From contig NZ_MLAO01000004.1 of assembly GCF_002272835.1 (NCBI RefSeq), positions 124,001 to 188,000 on the forward strand: a stretch of DNA of 64,000 nt, read 5' to 3'. Shown in pieces: positions 18,310 through 30,400 of the stretch (position 1 is the first letter of the stretch; every line of letters begins with the position of its first letter). The notes under the pieces were generated by a model. That model was not told the DNA's origin, did no database searches, and saw only the letters and a list, made by a program, of their open reading frames with translations. A program made the translations under genes and the position numbers. This DNA is from Helicobacter sp. 11S03491-1 (GTDB taxonomy: Bacteria; Campylobacterota; Campylobacteria; Campylobacterales; Helicobacteraceae).

Positions 18310-19296
18310 TCACACTAAGCCAACAAATTCTTTGGCTTTTTTATAAGTAGCCTTTGCTATAGGGCGAACTTTATTTGCTCCTTCATTTAATACTTCTTCA
18401 ATATATCCCTTTTGAGATCTTAATTTTTCATATTTTTCTCTAATAGGTCTTAATGCTTCAATAACAACTTCTGCTACCATAGTCTTAAATACACCATAGC
18501 CCTTGCCTTCAAACTCATCTTCAATTTTTCTTCTATCTTTGTGTGTAAAAATTTCATAAATATTAAGCAAATTATATAAACCTGCACGCTTTTGATCAAA
18601 CACAATAGAATTTTGAGAATCTGTAGTGGCTTTTTTAAATTTTCTCATAATTTCATCCGGAGTATCCAACAAAAATATCGCGTGATTAGCTCCATTAAAA
18701 GATTTGCTCATTTTATTCGCAGGTTCATCCAATCCCATTACTCTTGCGCCTATTTTTGGAATCATAGGCTCAGGAATTTTAAAACATTCTCCAAAATCAC
18801 GATTAAATCTTTGTGCAATATTTCTGGCAAGCTCTAAATGTTGTTTTTGATCCTCGCCTACAGGCACACCATCTGCTTGATAAAGCAAAATATCAGCTGC
18901 CATCAAAACAGGATAATTAAAAAGTCCCACATTTACATTTTTAGGATTTTTAAGAGATTTGTCTTTAAACTGTGTCATGCGACTCATTTCGCCCATTGAA
19001 ATATTACAATCAAATACCCAAGCAAGCGCCGGATGCTCATCAATTTCACTTTGTATAAAAAGATTGGATTTTTTCATATCTATCCCGCAAGCCAGAAGCA
19101 TGCCTGCAAGTTCATAAGTTTTTTCTCTAAGTTCTTTGGGGTTTTGTGTAGTGGTAATAGCATGAGAATTCACAACACAAAATATATTTTCATACTCATC
19201 TTGAGAATCTACCCAATTTTTGACTGCACCCAAATAGTTCCCCAAATGAATTTGTCCTGTAGGTTGGATACCCGAAAATACTCTTTTTTTCTCCAT
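18310..19296 (-). CDS. trpS: Tryptophanyl-tRNA synthetase
   Basis: TrpS charges tRNA-Trp. The 328-aa class Ic enzyme shows [19 protein letters not shown] (the HIGH-type motif HLGN), [12 protein letters not shown] and [12 protein letters not shown] (KMSKS motif). The C-terminal helix [20 protein letters not shown] is typical. It is the first gene of an apparent unit with yejA and yejB. Confidence 0.97.
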   Translation of the reverse strand: MEKKRVFSGIQPTGQIHLGNYLGAVKNWVDSQDEYENIFCVVNSHAITTTQNPKELREKTYELAGMLLACGIDMKKSNLFIQSEIDEHPALAWVFDCNISMGEMSRMTQFKDKSLKNPKNVNVGLFNYPVLMAADILLYQADGVPVGEDQKQHLELARNIAQRFNRDFGECFKIPEPMIPKIGARVMGLDEPANKMSKSFNGANHAIFLLDTPDEIMRKFKKATTDSQNSIVFDQKRAGLYNLLNIYEIFTHKDRRKIEDEFEGKGYGVFKTMVAEVVIEALRPIREKYEKLRSQKGYIEEVLNEGANKVRPIAKATYKKAKEFVGLV

Positions 19297-19480
19297 TGCT
19301 AACCTCTTGCTAATTCAAATTTTAAAAGCATTTATTATACATAAATAATAGACTCGATTGAAATTAAAACTTTATAGTTTATACTTTATGTTATTTTAAT
19401 CAATACTCCATTACAATAATAAGAATTTCATAAAATTAGAATGAAAATTTTAAAAAATTTGAAGAAAAAAGGAATTAGAG

Positions 19481-20017
19481 ATGAAAAGAAGTTATCTAAT
19501 TGGCGCGTTAATTGCTGTTGGTATTTTGGCAGGTTGCAGTTCAAAAGCCCGGCTTGGAAATGTGGATGCTTACGGATTGAAAAATGCTCCGCAATGGGTC
19601 CTTGGTGGGGATAAAAACCTCTTAAGTGCTACAGGAAGTGCAAAGATTAAAAACAATAACATTGGCTTTGCAACCACACAAGCGACTAATACCGCACGAG
19701 CAGAGATCGCAAGTCAAATTGCTACAAAAATAGAAAGCAAATACAAAGAACTCTCCAGCAGCACAGAAGATGATGTCTCTACTGAAGCTGTGCAAGCTAT
19801 CAGAAATAGTGTTGATACAACTCTTGCAGGTTCTAAACGAGTTCAAACTTGGATTAGTGATGATGGCACATTGTGGGTACTTGTAAAAGTGGATCATCTT
19901 GATACAAAATTATTACAAGAAAATCTTGCCAAAAACAAAGCCCTTGATAAAGCTGCAGCAAAAGCATTGTCTCAAGCTGTTGATGATATTATCGATGGGG
20001 AAAAATCTACCCACTAA
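19481..20017 (+). CDS. LPP20-family outer-membrane lipoprotein
   Basis: A 178-aa lipoprotein: a short basic start, hydrophobic stretch and lipobox LAGC, so Cys19 would be acylated. The mature part contains APQWVLGGDKNLLSATGSAKI and TQATNTARAEIASQIATKIE, which resemble the APxWV and AR(A)xLA segments of H. pylori LPP20 (LPP20/DUF4136-like fold). SD AAAGGAATTA precedes the ATG. It has its own terminator-like hairpin and stands apart from recA. The function of the family is not established. Confidence 0.85.
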   Translation: MKRSYLIGALIAVGILAGCSSKARLGNVDAYGLKNAPQWVLGGDKNLLSATGSAKIKNNNIGFATTQATNTARAEIASQIATKIESKYKELSSSTEDDVSTEAVQAIRNSVDTTLAGSKRVQTWISDDGTLWVLVKVDHLDTKLLQENLAKNKALDKAAAKALSQAVDDIIDGEKSTH

Positions 20018-20060
20018 TCAAACACATCAAAGAATAATGAAGTCTAAACTTTATATTAAT

Positions 20061-20100
20061 TTTAAATCATTCAAAAACAGGTATTTTTGAATGATTTAAA
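20061..20100 (+). terminator. Perfect 17-bp hairpin after the lipoprotein gene
   Basis: TTTAAATCATTCAAAAA (20061-20077) and its exact complement (20084-20100) are separated by the 6-nt loop CAGGTA, 43 nt after the lipoprotein stop. The stem contains A/T tracts on both sides and could act as a terminator in either direction, though GC content is low. Confidence 0.5.
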
Positions 20101-20453
20101 GAATTTAGAATTAGAATATTTTCAATAAACTTCATTTCATAAACTATGATAAATGATACCATTACCTGACTGAAAGAACTTAAAAACTACCAAGACACCA
20201 TAAAATAACCCATAATCAATAACAAATATTTGCTAAAATCAAATTATTATCAAAAGTAAAAAGTTATAAAAATTTAAAAAATATTTTAAATTTGATAACT
20301 TTGAATTCAATGTATATTCTTTCATGACCGCCTGCAATAAAGTTTTTTACAAAAACTTCTAAGATTCTAAGTTTGATTTAGTTAAGACTTCGGTAAAATG
20401 CTAAAATCACATTTATTAGATTAATTTAAAAATTGCAGCAAGAAAGGAAACAA
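20101..20453 (+). other. Gene-free region upstream of recA
   Basis: After the hairpin at 20061-20100 about 350 nt hold no credible open frame and no recognisable RNA gene. The region is AT-rich apart from a short GC-richer patch near 20325-20340 (ATGACCGCCTGC). A small hairpin AAGTTTTT/AAAAACTT follows at about 20340-20358. TAAAAT boxes at about 20394 and 20403 are the best candidates for the recA -10. No LexA-type box was recognised, as expected since Helicobacter lacks LexA. Confidence 0.5.
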
Positions 20454-23051
<2,598 letters not shown>

Positions 23052-23055
<4 letters not shown>

Positions 23056-23648
23056 AAAAAATTTTTATTTTCCTATGCTTGTTTCTGTATATATCAGTGG
23101 GTAGAGAAAATCCATTTGAACCCTTACTGACTCCAAAAGAAAGTTCTCATGACTCCTCTAAAAATAGTAAAAATTATTTTGAAAATTTTGACTTCAAACT
23201 CCCTACTACAGCTAGAATTTTAAAAAGTATCACCGTTACTTATGAAAATATTGATGGATCAATCAATCAAAAAACTTTAGACATTGATGAAAGCATTGAT
23301 TGGCATTATCCTTTGAGATTGAGTCAAAAAAGTGCTATCGTTTCTGAAACAACCAGTTATTACACTATCTCACCTTTTGAATTTTTTATCAAAGGAAATA
23401 AACTTTATATCCATACTGCTGCCAAAATTCAAAGAAATTTTCTTCTTCCAAATCCTTATCGCATTGTTATTGATGTAGACAGAAAAGATCCTAGCATTAA
23501 TAAGAATATTGAAATAAACAAAAAATATTTTACAAAAATATCTATAGGCACACACAATGCTTTTTATCGTATTGTTATCACACTTGATGGGCAATACCGG
23601 TATGAAGTAAATCGCGAAAATCAATATTATGTCCTAAGCGTGCAATAA
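23052..23648 (+). CDS. AMIN-domain periplasmic protein
   Basis: A 198-aa secreted protein. The signal peptide is MKKIFIFLCLFLYISVG; the mature start ENPFEPLLTPKE is typical of this family in Helicobacter and Campylobacter. The C-terminal half (IQRNFLLPNPYRIVIDV to RIVITLDGQYRYEV) matches the AMIN fold, which in AmiC and PilQ binds peptidoglycan or targets proteins to the septum. It is coupled to the FtsB-like gene upstream and to aroK downstream. Confidence 0.75.
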
Positions 23649-24139
23649 TGCAAAATAATATTGTTTTGATTGGGTTTATGGGATGTGGCAAAACAACTAT
23701 AGGCACGCATTTAGCGAAACATACAGATAAATATCTGATAGATACAGATTCTCTTATTAATCTAAAAGTTTCTTGCAGTATTAAAGAAATTTTTGATTCC
23801 TATGGAGAAAAATATTTTCGCACTCTAGAAGCAGACTTTATCAAATGGGCACAAAAAAGTATTTGCAATGCTATCATCTCTACAGGTGGGGGTATGCCTA
23901 TTTTCAATCCAGTCAATGCAATGGGAAAGGTATTTTATCTCAAGATTGATTTTGAAGCAATATGCAGGCGTTTAAATTCTTCAGAAATTGCTTCCAGGCC
24001 TCTTTTTTCGGATTTAAATAAAGCCTATGAACTCTATATCCAACGTGAGAGTATTTATGGAAAATCTGCTGATGTTATTATTGATGCAAAAGCACCCATC
24101 AATCAAATTCTTACCCAAATTCTTAAAAATACACTCTAA
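23648..24139 (+). CDS. aroK: Shikimate kinase
   Basis: AroK phosphorylates shikimate at the 3-OH with ATP in the chorismate pathway. The 163-aa product has Walker A IGFMGCGKTTIG, the shikimate-binding DTDSLI and FRTLEADF segments, STGGGMPIF, and the lid ASRPLF with Arg. The start shares one base with the preceding stop (TAATG). It is the last gene before the CRISPR array. Confidence 0.96.
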   Translation: MQNNIVLIGFMGCGKTTIGTHLAKHTDKYLIDTDSLINLKVSCSIKEIFDSYGEKYFRTLEADFIKWAQKSICNAIISTGGGMPIFNPVNAMGKVFYLKIDFEAICRRLNSSEIASRPLFSDLNKAYELYIQRESIYGKSADVIIDAKAPINQILTQILKNTL

Positions 24140-24169
24140 TAAAATCCTATCTGATACACATATTACTTA

Positions 24170-24666
24170 GTTTTAGGCAGTTTTTAAATTCTTCTATGCT
24201 AAAATTTTGAAAATTAGTTACTAACCACCCAATCGTTTTAGGCAGTTTTTAAATTCTTCTATGCTAAAATATCGATATTGCCCTGAGTGATGAGAAAATT
24301 GTTTTAGGCAGTTTTTAAATTCTTCTATGCTAAAATCAAATGTTTCTATACTCTTTTGAATGTCTGTTTTAGGCAGTTTTTAAATTCTTCTATGCTAAAA
24401 TAAACCCCACGTTAAAAGTAGAACTTTTTTGGGTTTTAGGCAGTTTTTAAATTCTTCTATGCTAAAATAATGTGATTATAAATAATGCCTCCAATGATGT
24501 TTTAGGCAGTTTTTAAATTCTTCTATGCTAAAATAATCAAAAAGCAATTTTATAATCAAGTGTGGTTTTAGGCAGTTTTTAAATTCTTCTATGCTAAAAT
24601 GAAAAATTAAATCAATGCCTACAGAAGAGCGTTTTAGGCAGTTTTTAAATTCTTCTATGCTAAAAT
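24170..24666 (+). CRISPR. Type II (II-C-like) CRISPR array, 8 repeats, 7 spacers
   Basis: Eight identical 36-nt repeats, starting GTTTTAGGCAG and ending CTATGCTAAAAT, lie at 24170, 24235, 24301, 24366, 24433, 24499, 24565 and 24631. The seven spacers are 29, 30, 29, 31, 30, 30 and 30 nt. The GTTTTAG start and TAAAAT end are those of Cas9-linked repeats in Campylobacter and Neisseria. In those species each repeat end acts as a -10 element, so every spacer would have its own promoter; TATGCTAAAAT would serve here. The direction is set by the downstream tracrRNA, whose anti-repeat matches the repeat 5' part. No repeat is degenerate, so the array is not visibly decaying. No cas1, cas2, cas9 or csn2 gene is present in the window. 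Confidence 0.97.
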
Positions 24667-24667
24667 A

Positions 24668-24707
24668 GACCTTGTTTTTATTCCCTAAATTTGGGAGAAA
24701 AAAGGTC
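24668..24707 (+). terminator. Imperfect hairpin between the CRISPR array and tracrRNA
   Basis: GACCTT (24668-24673) pairs with AAGGTC (24702-24707), TTTT pairs with AAAA inside it, and CCC/GGG closes a TAAATTT loop. It begins 2 nt after the last repeat. It may end crRNA transcripts before the tracrRNA promoter, but it has no T tail on the plus strand. Confidence 0.4.
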
Positions 24708-24727
24708 AAAAAGCATAGAAAATATGC

Positions 24728-24733
24728 TATAAT
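24728..24733 (+). promoter_or_regulatory. -10 box of the tracrRNA promoter
   Basis: TATGCTATAATACC contains a perfect TATAAT preceded by the extended -10 TATGC. A transcript would start at about 24740, 7 nt before the anti-repeat. The same TATGCT is the end of the CRISPR repeat, and AGCATA (24712-24717) pairs with it, giving a small palindrome over the promoter. Confidence 0.7.
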
Positions 24734-24739
24734 ACCAAT

Positions 24740-24825
24740 CTTTAGAAGAAGAATTTAAAAACTGCCTAGAATAAATGGTTATAGGGTTCCATGTGGAGTT
24801 ACAATCTCCGAAAAACCCTAAAATA
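24740..24825 (+). ncRNA. tracrRNA
   Basis: The trans-activating CRISPR RNA pairs with the repeat part of pre-crRNA, allows RNase III processing and is the scaffold for Cas9. At 24747-24768 there are 22 nt exactly complementary to the repeat (AGAAGAATTT to CTGCCTA), continuing imperfectly for 4 nt. The tail then follows the C. jejuni tracrRNA plan: AGGGTT pairs with AACCCT, and inside it GGAG pairs with CTCC around a TTACAA(T) loop that is conserved in C. jejuni. It is on the same strand as the array and 74 nt after it. The 3' end is estimated; no T-run terminator is seen, only AT-rich sequence. Confidence 0.9.
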
Positions 24826-25071
24826 ATAAATATTTTTCATTATCTTCAAGCCTTTTAAAACAACTTTCAAAAATAAATCAATATTTTTAGCAAATTTTTC
24901 TCTAACAAATATCCGGTAAATATCCACATTTAGTCTAATAACCCACAATGCAAAAAATTAGGGCTATCAAAAACTAAAATTTGAATAAATAGTAGTTTTT
25001 ATAAAAACATAAAAAAATTCCTAAGCCTAGCCAATCCAATTAAGCAATACATAGAGAGAAAGGAGGGGATC

Positions 25072-25212
25072 ATGTCAAGAGTAAAAATATAAAAAATAAC
25101 AATTACTTCTAAAAATTATGATAATAATGCCTTATTGATGATTGATAAAATCAAGTTTATTTTAGATAGATATGAAGAAAATAAAGAAAAATTAATCTTC
25201 AAAAAATTATAA
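25072..25212 (+). pseudogene. Small open frame with strong ribosome-binding site, interrupted by an in-frame stop
   Basis: AAAGGAGGGG lies 4 nt before an ATG at 25072, one of the best SD sequences in the window. Translation gives only MSRVKI and then TAA at 25090-25092. If the stop is read through, the same frame continues for 39 residues (KITITSKNYDN, then MIDKIKFILDRYEENKEKL) to a TAA at 25210. This may be a decayed small gene, a leader peptide, or chance in AT-rich DNA. I do not recognise the peptide. Confidence 0.3.
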
Positions 25213-25423
25213 AAATTATGTTATAAATTTATATATTTTGGTATATAAATTATGAAAATATTAAAAAATTATAGTATATTTTAAAAAATAAAAAATTTAA
25301 TAGGGAATTTCAAATATTTTTAGAAAAAATTTTTCGTTGATTTAATGCATAAAGAGACAAATAAAACAATATTCATATTTTTCAAATTTCAATAAATTAA
25401 GACAACTCAAATAATTTTCTTCT

Positions 25424-25443
25424 TTTCACCCCTATTTCACCCC
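25424..25443 (+). promoter_or_regulatory. Two TTTCACCCC direct repeats, candidate response-regulator site for ttrBCA
   Basis: TTTCACCCC occurs at 25424-25432 and again at 25435-25443, 11 bp start to start, one helical turn, about 50 nt before the ttrB ATG. OmpR-family regulators bind such direct repeats next to or over a -35 box, and the operon encodes one. The C-tracts stand out in very AT-rich DNA. A -10 may be at CATAAAT near 25463. Confidence 0.5.
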
Positions 25444-25491
25444 AAGATTAAAATAAAATTCTCATAAATTCACAAACTATAGGAGGAGATA

Positions 25492-26292
25492 ATGGATTCA
25501 AACAACAGCAGACGAAGTTTCCTGACAACCATGTCTTTGGGACTTGTTGCTACAGGGATTGGGGCTGGTAATGCCCAAGCATTTACCCTTAAAAATCCCG
25601 GCAGAGATAAGCAAGATCCCAGATACATAGGGCAGAAGGGAAAACGTTTTGGAATGGTCATCGACTTACGTAAGTGTGTAGGATGTCAGGCATGCACAGC
25701 CTCATGCAAATGCGAAAACAATGTCCCTACAGGGCAATACCGCACTTATGTTTCTGAATATGAAATAGGCGTATTTCCAAATGTAAGAAAGGCTTTTTTA
25801 CCCCAACTGTGCAATCATTGCGAAAATCCATCTTGCGTGAGCGTATGCCCAACAGGAGCAACCTTTAAGCGTGAGGATGGGATTGTAGTGGTTGATGATA
25901 CAGTATGTTGGGGTTGTGGTTATTGCATCAATGCTTGCCCTTATGATAAAAGATTTTTCAATAAACTCACCAAAGTAGCCGATAAATGCACATTTTGTGC
26001 CCATCGAGTGGATAAGGGATTGCTACCTGCATGTGTGGAAACTTGTGTAGGGGGTGCAAGAGTATTTGGAGATCTCAATAATCCAAACTCTGAAATTTCA
26101 AAGCTTTTAAATATGTTCCCAACCAATGTAATGAAAAAAGACCAAGGTACAAATCCTAGAGTTTTTTATATAGGATTGAATGATGAAATTTCAGATATTC
26201 CTGTGAGTGAAGCAATCTTAGATGATTTGGCTAAAAAAATAGACAAAACTCCTTTAGCACAATGGAGTGTCGCTTATGAAGGAGGAAAATAA
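25492..26292 (+). CDS. ttrB: Tetrathionate reductase iron-sulfur subunit
   Basis: TtrB carries electrons between the membrane subunit TtrC and the catalytic TtrA. The 266-aa product has a twin-arginine signal (SRRSFLTTMSLGLVATG, cleavage near AQA). Four cysteine clusters follow: CVGCQACTASCKC, CNHCENPSCVSVCP, CWGCGYCINACP and CTFC with CVETC, i.e. four [4Fe-4S] sites as in the DmsB/NrfC family. SD AGGAGGAG. The B-C-A gene order and the TtrA sequence decide the assignment to tetrathionate reductase. The end overlaps the first possible start of ttrC. Confidence 0.9.
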   Translation: MDSNNSRRSFLTTMSLGLVATGIGAGNAQAFTLKNPGRDKQDPRYIGQKGKRFGMVIDLRKCVGCQACTASCKCENNVPTGQYRTYVSEYEIGVFPNVRKAFLPQLCNHCENPSCVSVCPTGATFKREDGIVVVDDTVCWGCGYCINACPYDKRFFNKLTKVADKCTFCAHRVDKGLLPACVETCVGGARVFGDLNNPNSEISKLLNMFPTNVMKKDQGTNPRVFYIGLNDEISDIPVSEAILDDLAKKIDKTPLAQWSVAYEGGK

Positions 26293-26293
26293 C

Positions 26294-27463
26294 ATGTATG
26301 ATTTAGTTTTAAATACAATTGATACTATCACCCCTGCAAGACCTTGGGGGATTGATATACCTAATTATTTTTGGTTTACCGGGGTATCTGTGGCAGCTTT
26401 TATCATTTCAAGTTTTGGGAATGTTTTTGGCATGAAGTCATATAAACCTATTGCGGGATTTTCTTTATTAGTAGCTTTTGTACTTTTAGTAGCAGCGCCC
26501 TTAAATCTCATTGATGACCTCAAACAACCCGGAAGAATTTCGAATTTCTTTACCCATGGATGGGAAAATTTCCCTACATCGCCAATGAAATGGGGCGTAT
26601 TGATATTGGTATCTTACTTTTTTTTATTACTTTTTAATGTTTTGATATTTTATCGAGAATATTTTGTTCATGCCTATCATTGCACAAATAACAAGTTTTT
26701 AAAGACAATTTTTAAAATTGCAAGTTTATGGAGAATAAAATTAGGAGAAGCACAAGAACAAAAAAATCATAAAATAGGCTTAATTTTAAGTGTGATAGGA
26801 ATCTTTTTTGCATTAAGCGTAGAAGGATACACAGGCTATATTTTAGGTGCTACACATGGAGTGGCACTTTGGCATACCCCTTTGATGCCTATATTATTTT
26901 TGGCTTCAGCAATGGTGGGAGGAACGGGGCTTTTAGTTGTGATTTTATGTATTTTTCAAAGGTTTTTTGCCGATTTCAAAAAAATTGATTATGATATGGT
27001 TGATAGATTGATGAAACTTTTGGCATGGTTTATTGTGATTGATTTGACGATTCGATTTTTTTGGCTTACTTTTGCTATCCCCTTTAATGGCGAGGAAAAA
27101 TATGCCTTAATGAGATTTTTTAAGGCTAATTTAACTGAGACTATCTTGATTGAATATATTTTGTGTTTGTTGATACCTATGGTGATTGGATTTGTTTCTA
27201 AACTTCGCAAGAATTTATTTATATCATTGTTTGGAGCAGCGATTTGTTCGATTGGAGTTTGGGATTTTCGTTGGAATATTGTTATTGGCGGACAGAGTAT
27301 CGGCAGAACAACCCCGGGTCTCCTAAACTATATACCTGATTTTTGGGGACAAGATAGCATTATTTCAGCGCTTTCTAATTGGGGAATATTTATTGCGCTT
27401 TTGTGTTTAGTGATGGCAATATTCCCATGGGATAAAGAAATGAGTAAATATTATAAACAATGA
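26294..27463 (+). CDS. ttrC: Tetrathionate reductase membrane subunit (NrfD/PsrC family quinol dehydrogenase)
   Basis: TtrC anchors the complex and oxidises menaquinol. The 389-aa protein from ATG 26294 (GGAGG 9 nt upstream, inside the ttrB end) has eight to ten hydrophobic helices typical of NrfD-like subunits, with WGIDIPNYFWFTGVSVAAF at the first helix and no heme or Fe-S motifs. The frame is open to 26267, but that start lacks an SD. It lies between ttrB and ttrA. Confidence 0.88.
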   Translation: MYDLVLNTIDTITPARPWGIDIPNYFWFTGVSVAAFIISSFGNVFGMKSYKPIAGFSLLVAFVLLVAAPLNLIDDLKQPGRISNFFTHGWENFPTSPMKWGVLILVSYFFLLLFNVLIFYREYFVHAYHCTNNKFLKTIFKIASLWRIKLGEAQEQKNHKIGLILSVIGIFFALSVEGYTGYILGATHGVALWHTPLMPILFLASAMVGGTGLLVVILCIFQRFFADFKKIDYDMVDRLMKLLAWFIVIDLTIRFFWLTFAIPFNGEEKYALMRFFKANLTETILIEYILCLLIPMVIGFVSKLRKNLFISLFGAAICSIGVWDFRWNIVIGGQSIGRTTPGLLNYIPDFWGQDSIISALSNWGIFIALLCLVMAIFPWDKEMSKYYKQ

Positions 27464-27479
27464 ATAAAAGGTAGAGATA

Positions 27480-30400
27480 ATGGAAAAAAACAGAAGAAAA
27501 TTTCTCATTGGCACTGGTATAGTTACCGGTGTAGCAGGTCTTGGCGGGTATCATGAAATGTTGGGTTCTGCAGTACTTCTAAAGGACAATGGTGAGCGAG
27601 CAAAAGATCCCATTTACGGATCTCCCGGTGGAGTAGAAGCAAAAGTTGATGATTTTGGAAAAATAACTTTTAACAAAAACTATAAAATTTCACCTTCTGT
27701 TTGCAATGGCTGTGTGACTTTTTGCGGTATTCGAGTCAAGATTAACAAAACAACCAATAAGGTTGAACGTGTGTTTGGAAATCCTTATAGCCTTTTGTCA
27801 TCAGATCCATGGCTGGATTATCATACCCCTATTCAAGAGAGTATTTTATTAACCTCAGGCTTCAAAGATCAAGGTATGCAAAATCGATCCACAGTGTGCG
27901 CAAGAGGAAATATTGTATTTGACAAAATAGATAGCGAGTTTAGAATCACAAAACCCTTAAAACGAGTGGGTAAGCGAGGAGAAAACAAATGGATAGAAAT
28001 TTCCCCGCAAGATTTGATTCGCGAAATTACTGAAGGCGGGAATCTTTTTGGAGAAGGTGAAATCAAGGGATTGAGAGCAGTTAGAGATTTACAAACCCCT
28101 ATTGATCCAAACAACCCTGAATATGGGACAATGGTCAATAAACTTTGTGTATTAGGCACAACTGATGAGGGCAGACAAAAAGCGATGATCCAGCGATTTA
28201 CCAAAAGCTTTGGCACGATCAATTTTATGGGACATACAGCCACTTGCGGATTATCAATGCGTTCAGGAGAAGCGGCTTATTTGGGAGATTTTAAGGGTTA
28301 TCCTCATTTGAAACCTGATTTTGAAAATACAAAATTTTTACTCAATATTGCTGCTGCTCCTGCACAAGCAGGAAATCCTTTCAAAAGACAAGCCAAACTT
28401 TTAGTAAAAGCGCGCACAAAAGGAGAATGCAAATATGTTACGGTTACACCAATTTTAACTAATAGTGATAGCATTGCTGTAGGGGATAAATCCGGTTGGT
28501 TACCCATAAAACCCGGTGGAGATTTGGCATTTGTAATGGGTCTATTAAGGGTTATTATCGAAAACAAACTCTATAATCAAGCCTATCTCTGTATTCCAAG
28601 CGAAGAATCCAGAAAGGCTTTGGGGGATATGAGCTATACCAATGCCTCTCATTTGGTGATCACAAAAGGAGAAAAAGAAGGACACATCTTAGGCAATAAA
28701 GATGGTTTTTATGTGATTGATAAAAAAGATGGTAAACTCAAAAATGCAAAAAATGTGCCGGAAGCAGATATTGATTTTGCAGGCGAGGTTGTCTTTGAGG
28801 GATCAAAATTGCAGGTTAAGAGTGCTTTTAATATGCTAAAAGAAAGTGCTTTATCATATTCACTGCAACAATATAGCGATTTTAGCGGGATAGGAGTCCA
28901 AGATATAGAAAAAATTGCAAAAGAATGGACAAGTTATGGCAGGGAAGTAGCCCTGGATTGCCATGGGGGGACAATGCAAACTACAGGATTTTACAGCGCT
29001 TATGCGATTATGATGTTAGGAGCTATGGTAGGCAATCTCAATCACAAAGGCGGCATGAGCATGGGTGGGGGAAGATATGAGGATTTTGATGGAGTCAAAT
29101 ATAATCTTTTTGCCATCAAAGATAAACCCAAAGGGGGTGGTGTGCGAATTGATCGTGCAAAAATGAGATATGAAGATACAAGCGAATATAAAAACAAACT
29201 CAAAAATGCACAAAACCCCTATCCGGCAAAATATATGTGGTATCCCCTTACAAATGCTCTTGAAAATGAGATCATCACAAATAGCGCCTTAGGTTATCCT
29301 TATAAGCTTGATATACTCATTACTTGGGCATGCAATGTTGTTTATGAACAACCTGGCGCTCCTTTTATTGAAGAACTTCTAAAAGATCCAAAAAAATCCA
29401 TCCCACTTTTTATAGCCATTGATCCTTTTATTAATGATACTAGCAAATATGCCGATTATATTGTGCCTGATAGCGTGATGTATGAGACTTGGGGAATCAC
29501 CTCCCCATGGGCCGGTTTCCAAACCAAAGCCAATCATTTGCGTTTCCCTATTATTAAAAATAAAAATGCAACTTTTGAAAATGGAGAACCTATCTCTATG
29601 GATAGTTTCATTATTGAGCTTGGAAAGGCACTTTCTTTGCCGGGATTTGGCAAGGGAGCATTGATGGGAAAAGATGGGAATAGTTTTGATTTAGATAAAC
29701 CTAGCGATTTGTATTTGCGTGCTTTTGAAAATCTCGCCTTAATTGATGAAGATACCCCTGAAGCTAGCGATGCAGATATGATAATTTGTGGTATTGATGC
29801 ATTTGAAGATGAATTAAAAAGAGTGTGCGGAGAAAATTGGAAAAAAGTTGCTTATGTAATGTGTCGTGGAGGAAAATTTGCCTCAAAAAAAGATTCTTAT
29901 CAAGGAGAACAGATAAAAAGATCTTATCAAAAACCTATTATGGTCTATAACGAACAAGTAGGTACTTCAAGGCATTCTATTACCGGAGAGAAGCTCAGTG
30001 GTGTCCCAAAATATTATCCACAACGTTTTAATAATGGCAAAGAACTTTATGATCAAGAAGAAATCAAAGTTTATCCACTTTTGGCTTTTGGTTATAAATC
30101 AAATGTCTTATCCCCTCTTAGTGGGGCAAGTGCAGCTATCAGAGACATTCGTTATAGCACTTATTTTGATATGAATTCCAAAACTGCTCAAGCATATGGA
30201 CTTAAACACGGCGATAAAATACGTGTTAGCTCAAGAGATGGCGAGGCAATAGGGTTATGTAGAGTAAAAGAGGGTATTATTCCCTTTGGTATTGGTATTG
30301 AACATGGTGGAGGCAGGATGGGAGAAGGCGCTATGAGTATTATGATAGGAGACAAGAAGATTATAGGCAATCCTGCGATTAAAACAGGGATCAATATCAA

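Larger units (their letters stand above)
24830..25491. other. Very AT-rich non-coding region between tracrRNA and ttrB
   Basis: About 660 nt without an intact gene. The part from 25080 to 25420 is extremely AT-rich with long A and T runs, unlike the coding DNA on either side. It holds an interrupted small open frame with a strong SD (25072-25212) and, near its end, the putative regulator repeats and promoter of the ttr operon. No cas gene fragment could be recognised. Confidence 0.6.

Noticed and set aside
24476-24709. 77-codon minus-strand frame with a repeated peptide EEFKNCLK
   Set aside because: It is the translation of CRISPR repeats and spacers; the peptide repeat is the complement of the 36-nt DNA repeat.
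24800-24960. Minus-strand frame of about 50 codons after the tracrRNA (contains VDIYRIFVREKF)
   Set aside because: No ATG with SD, overlaps the tracrRNA tail, and no family similarity that I can recognise; too weak to call a cas remnant.
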